Shown here piece after piece: positions 23,270 to 31,273 of a DNA stretch of 32,479 bases. The notes beneath the pieces are model-generated. The model did no database searches and was not told the DNA's origin. It worked only from the letters and a program-made list of their open reading frames with translations. Each line of letters begins with the position of its first letter. Positions within the stretch are counted from its first letter, which is position 1. The stretch comes from CAZFMJ01 sp964520045 (lineage in GTDB: Bacteria > Elusimicrobiota > Elusimicrobia > Elusimicrobiales > CAZFMJ01): positions 1 to 32,479 of the forward strand of contig CAZFMJ010000030.1 of assembly GCA_964520045.1 (NCBI GenBank). Reading direction: 5' to 3'. Position numbers and translations under genes: made by a program.

Positions 23270-24265
23270 TTAACCCAAATATTTAAACCAATCCGCGGTC
23301 GCTTCGCTTATAGATTTTTCGTCCCAAACAGGAGCATTTTTCCAATAATCGATATTCTTAAGCATTATTCCCACGCCCTCCCTAAAATTTACTTTGGGCT
23401 TCCAGCTAAGCCGCTTATGTATTTTACCGGTATCCGCGAATGTGCAGTCCGGCTCGCCCGGGCGCTTGGGAACATAAACAACTTCCCCTCCTAATAATTT
23501 AACCAAACTATTGACGCTGTATGTGTTTCCTGATCCCACATTAAACACCTCTCCGGCCATATCGGATTCGGCCGCCGCCACGAATGCATCCGCAACGTCG
23601 GAAACAAAGGTGAAATCCCTGGTCTGGCTACCGTCCCCGACTACCGTGAAGGGTTTTCCGGCAAGTTTTTGCGCCAAAAACACCCCGAAAACCGCGCCAT
23701 ATGTGCCGGCGGTTCTGGCTCTGGGACCATAAACGTTGAAAAGCCGCAGGGAAATGCACGGCAGTTTGTAAATCTTTTGCCAATGTAAAACATATTGTTC
23801 GCCCAAATACTTAGTAAGCGCATACGGATACATCGGGCTGATCGGAGCTGTTTCGGGTGTCGGAAAGCTGTCCGGAATGCCATAACATGAGGATGAGGCA
23901 GCATACACAAACCTCTTTGCTCCCGCCTGCCTGGCGGCTTCCAACACCGCGACGGTGCCATCCACATTTGAATGATGATACTTAACCGGAAAATTTATCG
24001 ACGGCACAATATCAGCCAAAGCGGCGAGATGAAAAACCCAGTCTACGCCGGTAAAAAGCGGTTTAATCTCCGTGAAATCCGCGACATCAAACCCGTGAAT
24101 TTCTAATTTACGGTTGCTTTTCAAATGATTAAGATTTTCCATCCTGCCTGTTGAGAAATTATCTATCACTTTTACTTTATGGCCGTTATTCAAAAGCCGT
24201 TCCACTAAATGGCTTCCTATAAAACCGGCGCCGCCTGTAACAATGCATTCATTTTCTAAAGGCAT
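23270..24265 (-). CDS. NAD-dependent sugar epimerase (UDP-glucose 4-epimerase-like)
   Basis: A 331-residue extended SDR. The cofactor motif is GGAGFIG (11-17), and Y148/K152 sit in YPYALTKYLGE, preceded by YAASSSCYG. LRLFNVYGPRARTAG is the substrate-loop region. GalE- and WbpP-like nucleotide-sugar epimerases share this pattern. It is the first gene of the polysaccharide region and starts only 27 bp after argS with no terminator between them. A weak AAGG precedes the start. Substrate (UDP-hexose or UDP-uronate) is not distinguishable. Confidence 0.85.
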   Translation of the reverse strand: MPLENECIVTGGAGFIGSHLVERLLNNGHKVKVIDNFSTGRMENLNHLKSNRKLEIHGFDVADFTEIKPLFTGVDWVFHLAALADIVPSINFPVKYHHSNVDGTVAVLEAARQAGAKRFVYAASSSCYGIPDSFPTPETAPISPMYPYALTKYLGEQYVLHWQKIYKLPCISLRLFNVYGPRARTAGTYGAVFGVFLAQKLAGKPFTVVGDGSQTRDFTFVSDVADAFVAAAESDMAGEVFNVGSGNTYSVNSLVKLLGGEVVYVPKRPGEPDCTFADTGKIHKRLSWKPKVNFREGVGIMLKNIDYWKNAPVWDEKSISEATADWFKYLG

Positions 24266-24292
24266 AAATGTTTAACCTTGCAACGCAGAAAT

Positions 24293-25927
24293 TTACATTT
24301 TTTCGGGGGCGGACACTCCAAGCAAGCCTAGTCCGCGTGCGATTACCTGCTTCGTCGCGCGGCAGAGGAGCAGGCGAAAATCCGTAAGACTCCTGTTCTC
24401 CGCATCCACAACTTTACACTTTTCATAAAATGGGTGGAAAAGTCCGGCAAATTCCAGCAGGTACGCGGTTAAATGGTGCGGACTTAAATCTCTTGCACAG
24501 GCTTCAAGCGTTTCCTGAAACCACGCCATTTTTATCAAAAGACGGCGTTCTTCCTCTTCCGGACGTTGGGACATAACACCGGCCAGCGCGGAAATATCCG
24601 GGACAGCCATTCCTTTTTCCTGCGCCTGCCGGAAAATGGAACAAATCCTGGCGTGAACATACTGCACGTAAAAAACGGGGTTTTCGCTGGTCTGTTTTTT
24701 AGCCAAATCCAGATCGAAATTAAGATGCGAATCGGGGGTTCGCATGGCGAAGAAAAATCTGCAGGCGTCCTTGCCGGCGTCATTTATTAATTCTTCAAGA
24801 GAAACAAATTCGCCCGCCCGCTTGGACATTTTCACCCCTTGCCCGCCGCGGCACAAACGCACGAACTGATGTATTATCACGGAAAAAGATTCTTTGGAAT
24901 ACCCCAAAGCTGATAAAGCCGCTTTCATCCTCGGAAGAAACCCGTGATGATCCGCGCCCAATATATTTATAAGTCTGTCGTATCCCCGGCCGTACTTGTT
25001 TATGTGATACGCGATGTCGCCCAAAAAATACGACGGCTGTCCATTGCTCTTCACAAGCACTCTTTCGGCGTCCTCCTTTTCCTGAGAGCCGCAATCCTGC
25101 GCGCCGAACCAAACCGCGCCGTCTTTTTCATAAACCCTGTTTTTTTGCCTTAAAAGCTCAAGCGCTTTATCCAAAAAACCGTTCTTATGCAATTCGGACT
25201 CAAAAAACCATTTATCAAAACTCACTCCGAAATTATCCATATCTTTCTTATGCAGAGCCAAAAGCTCTTTAACCGCAAACAGGGAAAATTCTTTATCGCT
25301 CCAGTTAAGGTTTTTATCCAGTTTCTTTGCCAATTCAGCCAAATATCCCCCTTTATATCCGTCTTCCGGGGGTTCTTTTCCTTCATATCTGGCTTTAAGC
25401 GATTTTCCCAGCAGTTCAACCTGCCTGCCGGCGTCATTAACATAATATTCGGAAGAAATCTTATACCCGAGGAATTTAAATATCCGCGCAAGGCTGTCTC
25501 CCAAAACAGCGCCCCTTCCGCTGGCCATATGCAAGGGTCCGGTAGGATTTGCGGAAACAAATTCCAAAAGTATTTTTTCCCGCGGCTTTGGGTCAAGCGC
25601 GGCAAAATTTTCGGGCTCAGCCAATATTTCCCTCAACGCTTCTCTTAAAAAGCCCGTATCCAGCGTTATATTCACAAAACCCGGGGCCGACGATTCAGCC
25701 GAAGCAATGCCTTCAAGGCCGGAGAGACAGCCTGCTGCTTCATCCGCCGTTTTCATCGGGGAAGTTTTTAGTTTTTTCCCGGCCTGCATAGGCCAGGGAA
25801 TGGAAATGTCCGCTTTTATGTGGCCGGGGGGAGGAAGGAATAAAAACGCCGGAAACTCCGCATTCAGAATCGGGAATTTTTTCCTAAGGCATTCTTCAAA
25901 TGATCTTTTTATAACCGCAAGCTTCAT
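24293..25927 (-). CDS. argS: arginyl-tRNA synthetase with variant HIGH motif
   Basis: A 544-residue class I synthetase that charges tRNA-Arg. FVNITLD marks the N-terminal Arg_tRNA_synt_N domain. LEFVSANPTGPLHMASGRGA holds the HIGH-box region (133-136), which reads HMAS instead of H-[IV]-G-H. The KMSKS region is GQGVKMSKRAGEFVSL. The DALR anticodon-binding domain ends with the typical ARGLGLLGVSAPEKM. The rest of the protein looks intact, so it should be the working ArgRS. It is 9 bp after rsfS, and its stop is 27 bp before the first polysaccharide gene. The second histidine and the glycine of HIGH are both replaced; related lineages may share this. Confidence 0.95.
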   Translation of the reverse strand: MKLAVIKRSFEECLRKKFPILNAEFPAFLFLPPPGHIKADISIPWPMQAGKKLKTSPMKTADEAAGCLSGLEGIASAESSAPGFVNITLDTGFLREALREILAEPENFAALDPKPREKILLEFVSANPTGPLHMASGRGAVLGDSLARIFKFLGYKISSEYYVNDAGRQVELLGKSLKARYEGKEPPEDGYKGGYLAELAKKLDKNLNWSDKEFSLFAVKELLALHKKDMDNFGVSFDKWFFESELHKNGFLDKALELLRQKNRVYEKDGAVWFGAQDCGSQEKEDAERVLVKSNGQPSYFLGDIAYHINKYGRGYDRLINILGADHHGFLPRMKAALSALGYSKESFSVIIHQFVRLCRGGQGVKMSKRAGEFVSLEELINDAGKDACRFFFAMRTPDSHLNFDLDLAKKQTSENPVFYVQYVHARICSIFRQAQEKGMAVPDISALAGVMSQRPEEEERRLLIKMAWFQETLEACARDLSPHHLTAYLLEFAGLFHPFYEKCKVVDAENRSLTDFRLLLCRATKQVIARGLGLLGVSAPEKM

Positions 25928-25936
25928 ATAACCGGC

Positions 25937-26401
25937 TCACAAAATTTTGGCATTTCTTCGGCTTCGCTTAACGATATTTTTACGCTTTCTCAAAACCCTG
26001 GGAGCTGTCCGTTTTGTTTTCGCCCGCCCCGCGGGCCTCAAACCTGCGGAAGGCATCCATTTTACCGCTTTCGCCCAGTGATACAGCTTGTCCAGCGCAT
26101 AAAAATTTCTGGTTTCCGGTGAAAATACATGAACGATAATTTCCCCGTAATCCAAAACCTTCCACGAAGCGCTTTCCGAACCGTCGGTATACAACCGCCG
26201 GACTCCTTCCTCTTTTAAAGCCTTGTCTACGGCGTCCCCGACCGCATTCATCTGGGCGGCAGAATCAGCGGACGCCAATATCAGGAAATCGGCAAGAGAT
26301 GATTTCCCCAGCAAATCCAAGACAAGAATATCTTCCGCTTTTTTTGAATCAACCGCCATGGCCGCGATTATAGCCCGTTTTTTTGCCGGTTTAGAAGTCA
26401 T
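25937..26401 (-). CDS. rsfS: ribosomal silencing factor RsfS
   Basis: A 154-residue protein of the RsfS/Iojap (DUF143) family, which binds ribosomal protein uL14 and blocks subunit joining when nutrients are low. The conserved core runs from about residue 10 to 118 and includes VDSKKAEDILVLDLLGKSS, LADFLILASADSAAQMNAVGDAV and DYGEIIVHVFSPETRNFYALDKLYHW. The C-terminal tail of about 35 residues is very basic (PRVLRKRKNIVKRSRRNAK) and longer than the family norm. It begins 1 bp after the cyclic-nucleotide-binding gene and is followed by argS. Bacterial rsfS genes often lie near nadD, and one is present here three genes upstream of this one. Confidence 0.93.
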   Translation of the reverse strand: MTSKPAKKRAIIAAMAVDSKKAEDILVLDLLGKSSLADFLILASADSAAQMNAVGDAVDKALKEEGVRRLYTDGSESASWKVLDYGEIIVHVFSPETRNFYALDKLYHWAKAVKWMPSAGLRPAGRAKTKRTAPRVLRKRKNIVKRSRRNAKIL

Positions 26402-26402
26402 T

Positions 26403-27305
26403 TTAAATTCCGCCTATTTTTTTAAATTCCAATCTTTCTTTCAGTATAAGTTCGTTCTGATGTTCTATATTTTCCAGCGCCGAACTCAGCAAATAAGAAA
26501 GAGTGTTGAATGCGATGGTGATGCCGTTGCGCTCCTCCATATCAATCTCGCCCTGTTTGGAAAATATCATGTAGCCCTGCGGCTTATTTTTACCCGGCAA
26601 TACCAACAGGTATGTATTTGGGTTCATCCATTCGCTTTTTATATCTCCGGCAGCCTGCATGGCCATAACGGCCGTATCTTTAAATGTCCCCTCAGCTCCG
26701 GCTATTTCAAACTCGTCGTTGAAAGAATTATAAATACAGGCGGCGGAGCTCCATGCCCCTTCCATGTGAAGCATTATTTCATTCAGCGCTTTTGCAAGGA
26801 AATCTTTACTCGACGGATACGTCCGCAGGACGCTCTGGCTTAAATCAAAAAGCATTGTAAGCTCGCTGGATGTCCTTCTGAGCCTCTGCGATATCACGCG
26901 CACCATCTCTACAAAAAAGCTTATGGCGGCCACAGGCTGCTTCTCTATCCATTTAAACAAAGCCGTTTTTTCCAATTCAAGCATGGTCACATCCGCGGAT
27001 GCGGCGGCGCGGGCAAATCTTACCTGATCTTCCATAAGCGCCATCTCCCCGAAGAATGCCCCCTCGGTAAATAATGCCAGCTGTTTAAATTCCCTGCCTT
27101 CGGCATCCAGCCTTTTTTCAATTTTAACCTCTCCTGAAGTGACAAGGAAAAGACTGTTGCCCCTGCTGCCCTCTTCAAAAATTATTTCCCCCTGCTTATA
27201 CGCAACCGGCTTAAGCACTTTTGAAAGCTCGGTAAGCCGCTCCTCCGGAAAAGCCTTGAATATCGCCAGGTTTTTTAGTTTCATCCAGTCATTCTGAATT
27301 TCCAT
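26403..27305 (-). CDS. cyclic nucleotide-binding domain protein without HTH
   Basis: A 300-residue protein. The N-terminal cNMP-binding domain (about 15-130) has GEIIFEEGSRGNSLFLVTSGEVKIEK and the phosphate-binding cassette FFGEMALMEDQVRFARAAAS. A long helix follows (SFFVEMVRVISQRLRRTSSELT). Residues about 150-285 form an alpha/beta region resembling a GAF-type sensor, which is a tentative reading. There is no helix-turn-helix, so it is not a CRP-type transcription factor. A good Shine-Dalgarno (GGAGG) overlaps the pilT stop. Placed 12 bp after pilT, it may sense a cyclic nucleotide and control type IV pilus retraction or another membrane process; that link is inference. Confidence 0.8.
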   Translation of the reverse strand: MEIQNDWMKLKNLAIFKAFPEERLTELSKVLKPVAYKQGEIIFEEGSRGNSLFLVTSGEVKIEKRLDAEGREFKQLALFTEGAFFGEMALMEDQVRFARAAASADVTMLELEKTALFKWIEKQPVAAISFFVEMVRVISQRLRRTSSELTMLFDLSQSVLRTYPSSKDFLAKALNEIMLHMEGAWSSAACIYNSFNDEFEIAGAEGTFKDTAVMAMQAAGDIKSEWMNPNTYLLVLPGKNKPQGYMIFSKQGEIDMEERNGITIAFNTLSYLLSSALENIEHQNELILKERLEFKKIGGI

Positions 27306-27317
27306 AACGCCCTCCTC

Positions 27318-28400
27318 CTAAACCGCGGAACCGGCCATTGCAGCCGAACAAAGCTGTTTGAAATTTTCCAAATTATGAACTTTCGCCGCGGCCTCCTCAT
27401 AACTTACAAGCCCCTGCCGCACCAGATTGGCCAGCGACTTGTCCATAGGAATCATGCCGAATTTAGCGCCGGTGTCGATCGCATTGTAAATCATATGCGT
27501 CTTGCCTTCTCTTATAAGATTGGATATCGCCGGCGTCATTATCATCAATTCCCTTGAAGCCACCCTGCCCCTTCCATCCTTTTTTTGAAGAAGAATCTGC
27601 GATATTACCCCCTGCAGGGACGAAGCGAGCTGAACTCTTACCTGCGTCTGCTGATGCGGCGGAAAAACATCTATTATGCGGTCTATCGTAGACGGACAGT
27701 CCTGCGTATGAAGCGTGCCGAAACAAAGATGCCCGGTTTCAGCGGCGGTTATCGCAAGCTGAATCGTTTCCAAATCCCGCATTTCTCCGACAAGTATAAC
27801 ATCCGGATCCTGCCGCAGGGCGGCGCGCAGGGCGTTTGCAAAGGATTTAGTCTGCTGCCCCACTTCGCGCTGTCTAAATACGCACTGCTTGCTTTCATAG
27901 GTGAATTCTATAGGATCTTCTATGGTAAGCACATTGCCGGTCTCTTTTTGATTTATTAATTCAAGCAGACAGGCAAGCGTGGTTGATTTGCCGGAGCCGG
28001 TAGGGCCGGTAACAAGAACCAATCCTCTGGGCAAAGCGGACAGCGCCGTCATAGCGGCATTAAGGCCTATCTGATCCGGGGACGGGATTTTAGATGTTAT
28101 AACGCGCATTACGGCTTCCACCCCGTTTCTTTGAAGAAAAACATTCAGCCTGAATCTGGCCAGACCCGTCACGGCAAAGGAGCAGTCAAGCTCCCAATTC
28201 TCTTCAAATTTGGCGCGCTGTTCTTCATAAAGAGTGGAATATATAAGCCCCTTGGATTGTTCCGCATTAATTATGGCAAAACCCGGAATAGGCATTATTT
28301 CTCCGTTCAACCGCATCATGGGCGGCTTGCCAATTACAATATGAATATCGCTGGCGCCGGTATTTACGGCAACTTTAAGCATTTCAACTAAATCAACCAT
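27318..28400 (-). CDS. pilT: type IV pilus retraction ATPase PilT
   Basis: A 360-residue PilT/VirB11-like ATPase that drives pilus disassembly and twitching. The N-terminal PAS-like part contains GASDIHIVIGKPPMMRLNG. Walker A is GPTGSGKST (132-140). The Asp box, Walker B (DPDVILVGEMRDLETIQLA) and His box (ETGHLCFGTLHTQDCPSTIDRIIDVFP) are intact. Length is typical for PilT. A strong Shine-Dalgarno (AGGAGG) lies 4 nt before the ATG. A 65-bp gap separates it from the LytR_C gene upstream and could hold a weak internal promoter. No other pilus genes are in the window. Confidence 0.95.
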   Translation of the reverse strand: MVDLVEMLKVAVNTGASDIHIVIGKPPMMRLNGEIMPIPGFAIINAEQSKGLIYSTLYEEQRAKFEENWELDCSFAVTGLARFRLNVFLQRNGVEAVMRVITSKIPSPDQIGLNAAMTALSALPRGLVLVTGPTGSGKSTTLACLLELINQKETGNVLTIEDPIEFTYESKQCVFRQREVGQQTKSFANALRAALRQDPDVILVGEMRDLETIQLAITAAETGHLCFGTLHTQDCPSTIDRIIDVFPPHQQTQVRVQLASSLQGVISQILLQKKDGRGRVASRELMIMTPAISNLIREGKTHMIYNAIDTGAKFGMIPMDKSLANLVRQGLVSYEEAAAKVHNLENFKQLCSAAMAGSAV

Positions 28401-28404
28401 TTTG

Positions 28405-28410
28405 CCTCCT
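28405..28410 (-). promoter_or_regulatory. pilT ribosome binding site
   Basis: AGGAGG on the minus strand, 4 nt before the pilT ATG, one of the strongest Shine-Dalgarno sequences I see in the window. Confidence 0.8.
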
Positions 28411-28465
28411 ATTTTGAACCGGAATATTTATCCGCTCTATAATAGCATTTTACCATATAGATAAA

Positions 28466-29354
28466 TTAATCCTTTGGTAGGAAAAAATCACTGCCTATCA
28501 CGATGGTAACATCAACGGCTGTGTTCCTGTCGGGTTCATGGCGGATTTCAAGAAAATCCAGCCCCAGCAACCGCCTGACTTCATCGCTGGCGCTTTGGTT
28601 GCCGGTTCTGTCTATTATTTTGGAATTCGGCTCGACATTAATATAATTATCAAAACACAGCACATCAACTCCTTTTTGCCGCAAAAATCTTGTCACATTT
28701 AAAGCCACTCCCTGTCTTCCCGACGCATTGCGCACCTCCACGGTAAACCTGGCGCCCCTGTCGCTCCCAAAAGCGTCTTGCACGGCGGGAACAGTCTCCG
28801 CTCCGCTGGTTATTGTAAAATCCGCCGTTCCCNNNNNNNNNNCTCGGAAACTCAAAGGCAAGAAGCGCGAAATCATACAACGACAGATTGGATGCTCCTC
28901 TCACGCGGATTTCCAGTAGAAGTTTGAAATATTCAAGCGCCAGCGCGGGATTATGCCGCCATTTATTTATCCATTTTTTCGCTTTTTCCCAAAGGTCAAA
29001 CCGTCCGTAATAACTATTCTCTGTATTGCCGGGGAATTCCACATACCGCGCTCCTTCGCCCTTGTTATTCCTGCCGGGCATCAACCGCGCCAACGTTTCA
29101 TCCGCTTTCCCCGAATTTGTAAGTTTTGCATTACTAAGGCCTGTTTCGCCGCAAAAAACCTCCGCTTTAACCAAATCATGGCTGTAGCTTACCACCGCCG
29201 CCGGTTTTGAAAGTATAACCAGCGGGAAACGACCGGCGTTCTGCATATGGCGTGCGGCGGGCGAAAAAAAATGCGCGGCGGAAATAAGTAAAACACCGGA
29301 AAACCCGGCGATAAAAATCATCCTTTCTGCTCTCATATCAGATACTCGCGGCAT
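28466..29354 (-). CDS. LytR_C-domain membrane-anchored protein, interrupted by assembly gap
   Basis: Two frames meet at a run of ten N. The upstream part (29354 to the gap) begins MPRVSDMRAERMIFIAGFSG and has a single N-terminal membrane segment, AGFSGVLLISAAHFF, then a hydrophilic region with LWEKAKKWINKWRHNPALAL. The downstream part (gap to 28466) has a LytR_C domain: ARFTVEVRNASGRQGVALNV, then DVTIVIGSDF at the end. Excluding the N run, the gene is a whole number of codons, so a true gap of 3n bases restores one frame. It is most likely one cell-envelope protein of unknown function. An ATG at 29336 is an alternative start. Confidence 0.7.
28833..28842. other. assembly gap (10 N)
   Basis: A run of ten N marks a scaffold join of unknown true length. 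It breaks the LytR_C gene; the flanking coding parts fit one gene if the real gap is a multiple of three bases. Confidence 0.95.
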
Positions 29355-29383
29355 AATTTATTCAGGACACGGAATGCACCGTA

Positions 29384-30583
29384 TCAGCCTTTTTGTTTTT
29401 GGTTCAGACTATTCCATAACTCAACGCCGAAAGGATGCATCCATTTTTCGGTGGCAAGAACATATTTAAGCTTGAGGCTCGCGGCAGACAACAACGCTTC
29501 TTCTAAATTTTCAAACGCCTGTCCGCGTATTTCTTCCGCCTGCCGGAAATTTCTGTCTTCCGCGGAAATATCGGCGATATAAATTATTTTATCCAGAACG
29601 GCCATCTTCTCCGCCCCTAAAGTATGCAGTCTTATGGCGCTGAGTATTTTTGAATTTGTTATTTTAAAAATCCTGCGCGCGATATCCGCGCTTGCGTATG
29701 AATGCAGAAGAGCGGGCTGGTTTTTTATGATATATGCGCGCTTGGACACGCGCAATTTATGCCTATACGCGTATGCGGGAAGTTTATCCGAATCGATACT
29801 GCGTCCAGCGTCATGGAGAAGCGCCGCCATCGCGGCCATGCCGGAATCGGTTCCGCAATTTACGGCTAATTCCTGCGCCAGTTTTACCACCGCAAACGTA
29901 TGACAAAGCCTTTCGTCCGACATCCGGGATTTAAGCCAATTTCGTATCCTTAACCCGTAAAGCCCTTTTTTTTGTATATATTTCCGCACGGCTGGGGCTA
30001 TAAAAGTCGACAGGCTGCCGTTTGAAAAAATTTCTTGTCTTAACGATGAAGAAGATATTGCCGGAAACCATCCCGGCAAAACCCTGAATTTAAACCCGTA
30101 GTTTGATTTTCCCTTAAGAGGGCTTCCCGGACGCCGTCCCACCGAGATTGCGCATAACCGCGCTATTTCTTCGTACCTGCGCCATTCAGAAAAATGTTCA
30201 AGGCAATCACTGCCCAAAAGAAGATGGATTTCAGCTCCCGGATGCATCATCTTAAAATGCCGCACGGTCTGATAGGTGTATGTCGCCCTCCCGCGAAGCA
30301 TCTCAAAAGGATGCACTCTTATTTTTTTCATTAATCCGGGGGGCATTCCTTCCGCCGCCGCCAGCCGTATCATTTTTGCGCGCTCTTGAAACGGCGTAAC
30401 AGGCAATTCCTTAAACGGCGAACGGTATACCGGCAGGAGATACGCCTTATCCGGATTAAGTTCCGAAAAGGCTCCTTTTAAAAGACGGATATGCCCGTTA
30501 TGCGGCGGGTCAAAACTGCCGCCGTATATGAGTATTGATTCTCCGGAATTGCGCGGATGAACAGCTGAATTAACTATTTTCAT
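29384..30583 (-). CDS. nadD: nicotinate-nucleotide adenylyltransferase fused to HD phosphohydrolase
   Basis: A 399-residue two-domain protein. The N-terminal domain (about 1-205) is NadD, which makes nicotinate adenine dinucleotide in NAD synthesis: GGSFDPPHNGHI (HNGH at 28-31), LLGSDCLEHFSEW and PAISSSSLRQEI are diagnostic. The C-terminal domain (about 210-395) is a YqeK-like HD domain: DERLCHTFAVVKLAQEL, AALLHDAGRSID and KIIYIADISAEDR. YqeK enzymes hydrolyse Ap4A and are often encoded next to nadD or fused to it. The ATG at 30583 is preferred over the TTG at 30601. It follows the regulator by 23 bp. Confidence 0.9.
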   Translation of the reverse strand: MKIVNSAVHPRNSGESILIYGGSFDPPHNGHIRLLKGAFSELNPDKAYLLPVYRSPFKELPVTPFQERAKMIRLAAAEGMPPGLMKKIRVHPFEMLRGRATYTYQTVRHFKMMHPGAEIHLLLGSDCLEHFSEWRRYEEIARLCAISVGRRPGSPLKGKSNYGFKFRVLPGWFPAISSSSLRQEIFSNGSLSTFIAPAVRKYIQKKGLYGLRIRNWLKSRMSDERLCHTFAVVKLAQELAVNCGTDSGMAAMAALLHDAGRSIDSDKLPAYAYRHKLRVSKRAYIIKNQPALLHSYASADIARRIFKITNSKILSAIRLHTLGAEKMAVLDKIIYIADISAEDRNFRQAEEIRGQAFENLEEALLSAASLKLKYVLATEKWMHPFGVELWNSLNQKQKG

Positions 30584-30606
30584 GTGCCCGGTATTCGTCA
30601 AAACAT

Positions 30607-31146
30607 TTAACCAGATTTTGTTTGTTCCAACAGACGCTCGATTACATTTATAACGCCGTTTCTATTGCCGTTCGGCTTGATCCCGCAATCCAGAACGGCG
30701 GTGTCCGAACCGTAATTTTTTAAAAATCCCGCGCCGCCGTGTTTTAAGAAGGTTACGTCCTTTCTGCCGGTATCTTTCAGGGCTATCTCAACAAGACCGG
30801 CTATTTCCCCGTCCCCTTTTATGATGAACTGCCTTTTGCCCGCGGTTATTTCGGAATTAATCAGAGTCTTGATTGCATCAAGGCATGCATGATAAACGCG
30901 TATGGTTCCCAATATGTAATTGCAACTTCTGCGGCTCAATTCCGCCATGCCCTTGGGACTTAGGATATACCTCATTTTTTTGGCATTAAGATTGTTTGTT
31001 TTTATATATCCCGTTCTTGCCAGCCTTTTAATTATGGCATTGGTCAGTCCCAGCGAAAATCCGCAGGCATCAGCCAAATCCCGCTGTGTGCTTAACGCGC
31101 CGAGGGCTATAATATCCAAAATTTTAAGTTCATTGGGAGAGGGCAT
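30607..31146 (-). CDS. winged-helix transcriptional regulator, MarR-like
   Basis: A 179-residue protein. Residues 1-70 form a winged helix: LSTQRDLADACGFSLGLTN is the recognition region, and MRYILSPKGMAEL ends the wing. A linker helix (YHACLDAIKTLINSEI) leads to a C-terminal alpha/beta region (KRQFIIKGDGEIAGLVEIAL, then GSDTAVLDCG) of unknown ligand, perhaps a small Rossmann-like sensor. Short MarR-like proteins of similar style accompany exopolysaccharide loci. It heads the minus-strand run, with its own promoter and a perfect palindrome overlapping that promoter, so autoregulation is likely. The ATG at 31146 is preferred; the in-frame TTG at 31158 lies inside the palindrome. Confidence 0.8.
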   Translation of the reverse strand: MPSPNELKILDIIALGALSTQRDLADACGFSLGLTNAIIKRLARTGYIKTNNLNAKKMRYILSPKGMAELSRRSCNYILGTIRVYHACLDAIKTLINSEITAGKRQFIIKGDGEIAGLVEIALKDTGRKDVTFLKHGGAGFLKNYGSDTAVLDCGIKPNGNRNGVINVIERLLEQTKSG

Positions 31147-31147
31147 A

Positions 31148-31172
31148 AAAATGTTCAATTATTGAACATTTT
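31148..31172. promoter_or_regulatory. 25-bp perfect palindrome, likely operator
   Basis: Two 12-bp arms, AAAATGTTCAAT and its exact complement, flank a single central T at 31160. The palindrome begins immediately before the regulator ATG and covers the predicted -10 box and transcription start. This is what a dimeric winged-helix repressor would bind, so autorepression of the gene at 30607-31146 is likely. A transcriptional terminator is unlikely here, since the arms are AT-rich and no stem-loop with a T tract results. Confidence 0.8.
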
Positions 31173-31196
31173 AGCAGTCTGCCCTTCAAAAGTAAA
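31168..31196 (-). promoter_or_regulatory. sigma70-type promoter for the regulator and downstream operon
   Basis: On the minus strand, TTTACT (31191-31196) is followed after 17 nt by TAAAAT (31168-31173), with an extended TGC just before the -10 box. Consensus agreement is 4/6 and 5/6 with ideal spacing. Transcription would start close to the palindrome centre, leaving a leader of only some 10-20 nt without a Shine-Dalgarno, so the first gene may be translated as a leaderless message. Confidence 0.6.
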
Positions 31197-31220
31197 GCCC
31201 GCAAAGAAACCCGCCAGTTG

Positions 31221-31250
31221 TTGAAAATCCGCGCGATATAGTAGTATATG
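31221..31250 (+). promoter_or_regulatory. possible promoter for the dehydrogenase gene
   Basis: TTGAAA (31221-31226) and TATATG (31245-31250) are spaced by 18 nt, a plausible but imperfect sigma70 arrangement. AGGGGG near 31260-31265 is a suitable ribosome site before the ATG at 31274. The regulator's palindrome is about 50 bp upstream, so joint control of both divergent genes is possible. Confidence 0.3.
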
Positions 31251-31273
31251 AATCAGGACAGGGGGCTAAAATT

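Noticed and set aside
26223..26843. Plus-strand frame of 206 codons over rsfS and the cNMP gene
   Set aside because: Antisense shadow; both minus-strand genes have complete domains.
28466..28876. Two separate genes on either side of the N run
   Set aside because: The halves are an N-terminal membrane anchor and a C-terminal LytR_C domain without its own start, and a gap of 3n bases joins them in one frame.
31148..31172. Palindrome as a rho-independent terminator
   Set aside because: It is AT-rich with a single-base centre and overlaps a promoter, between divergent genes, where a terminator has no purpose.
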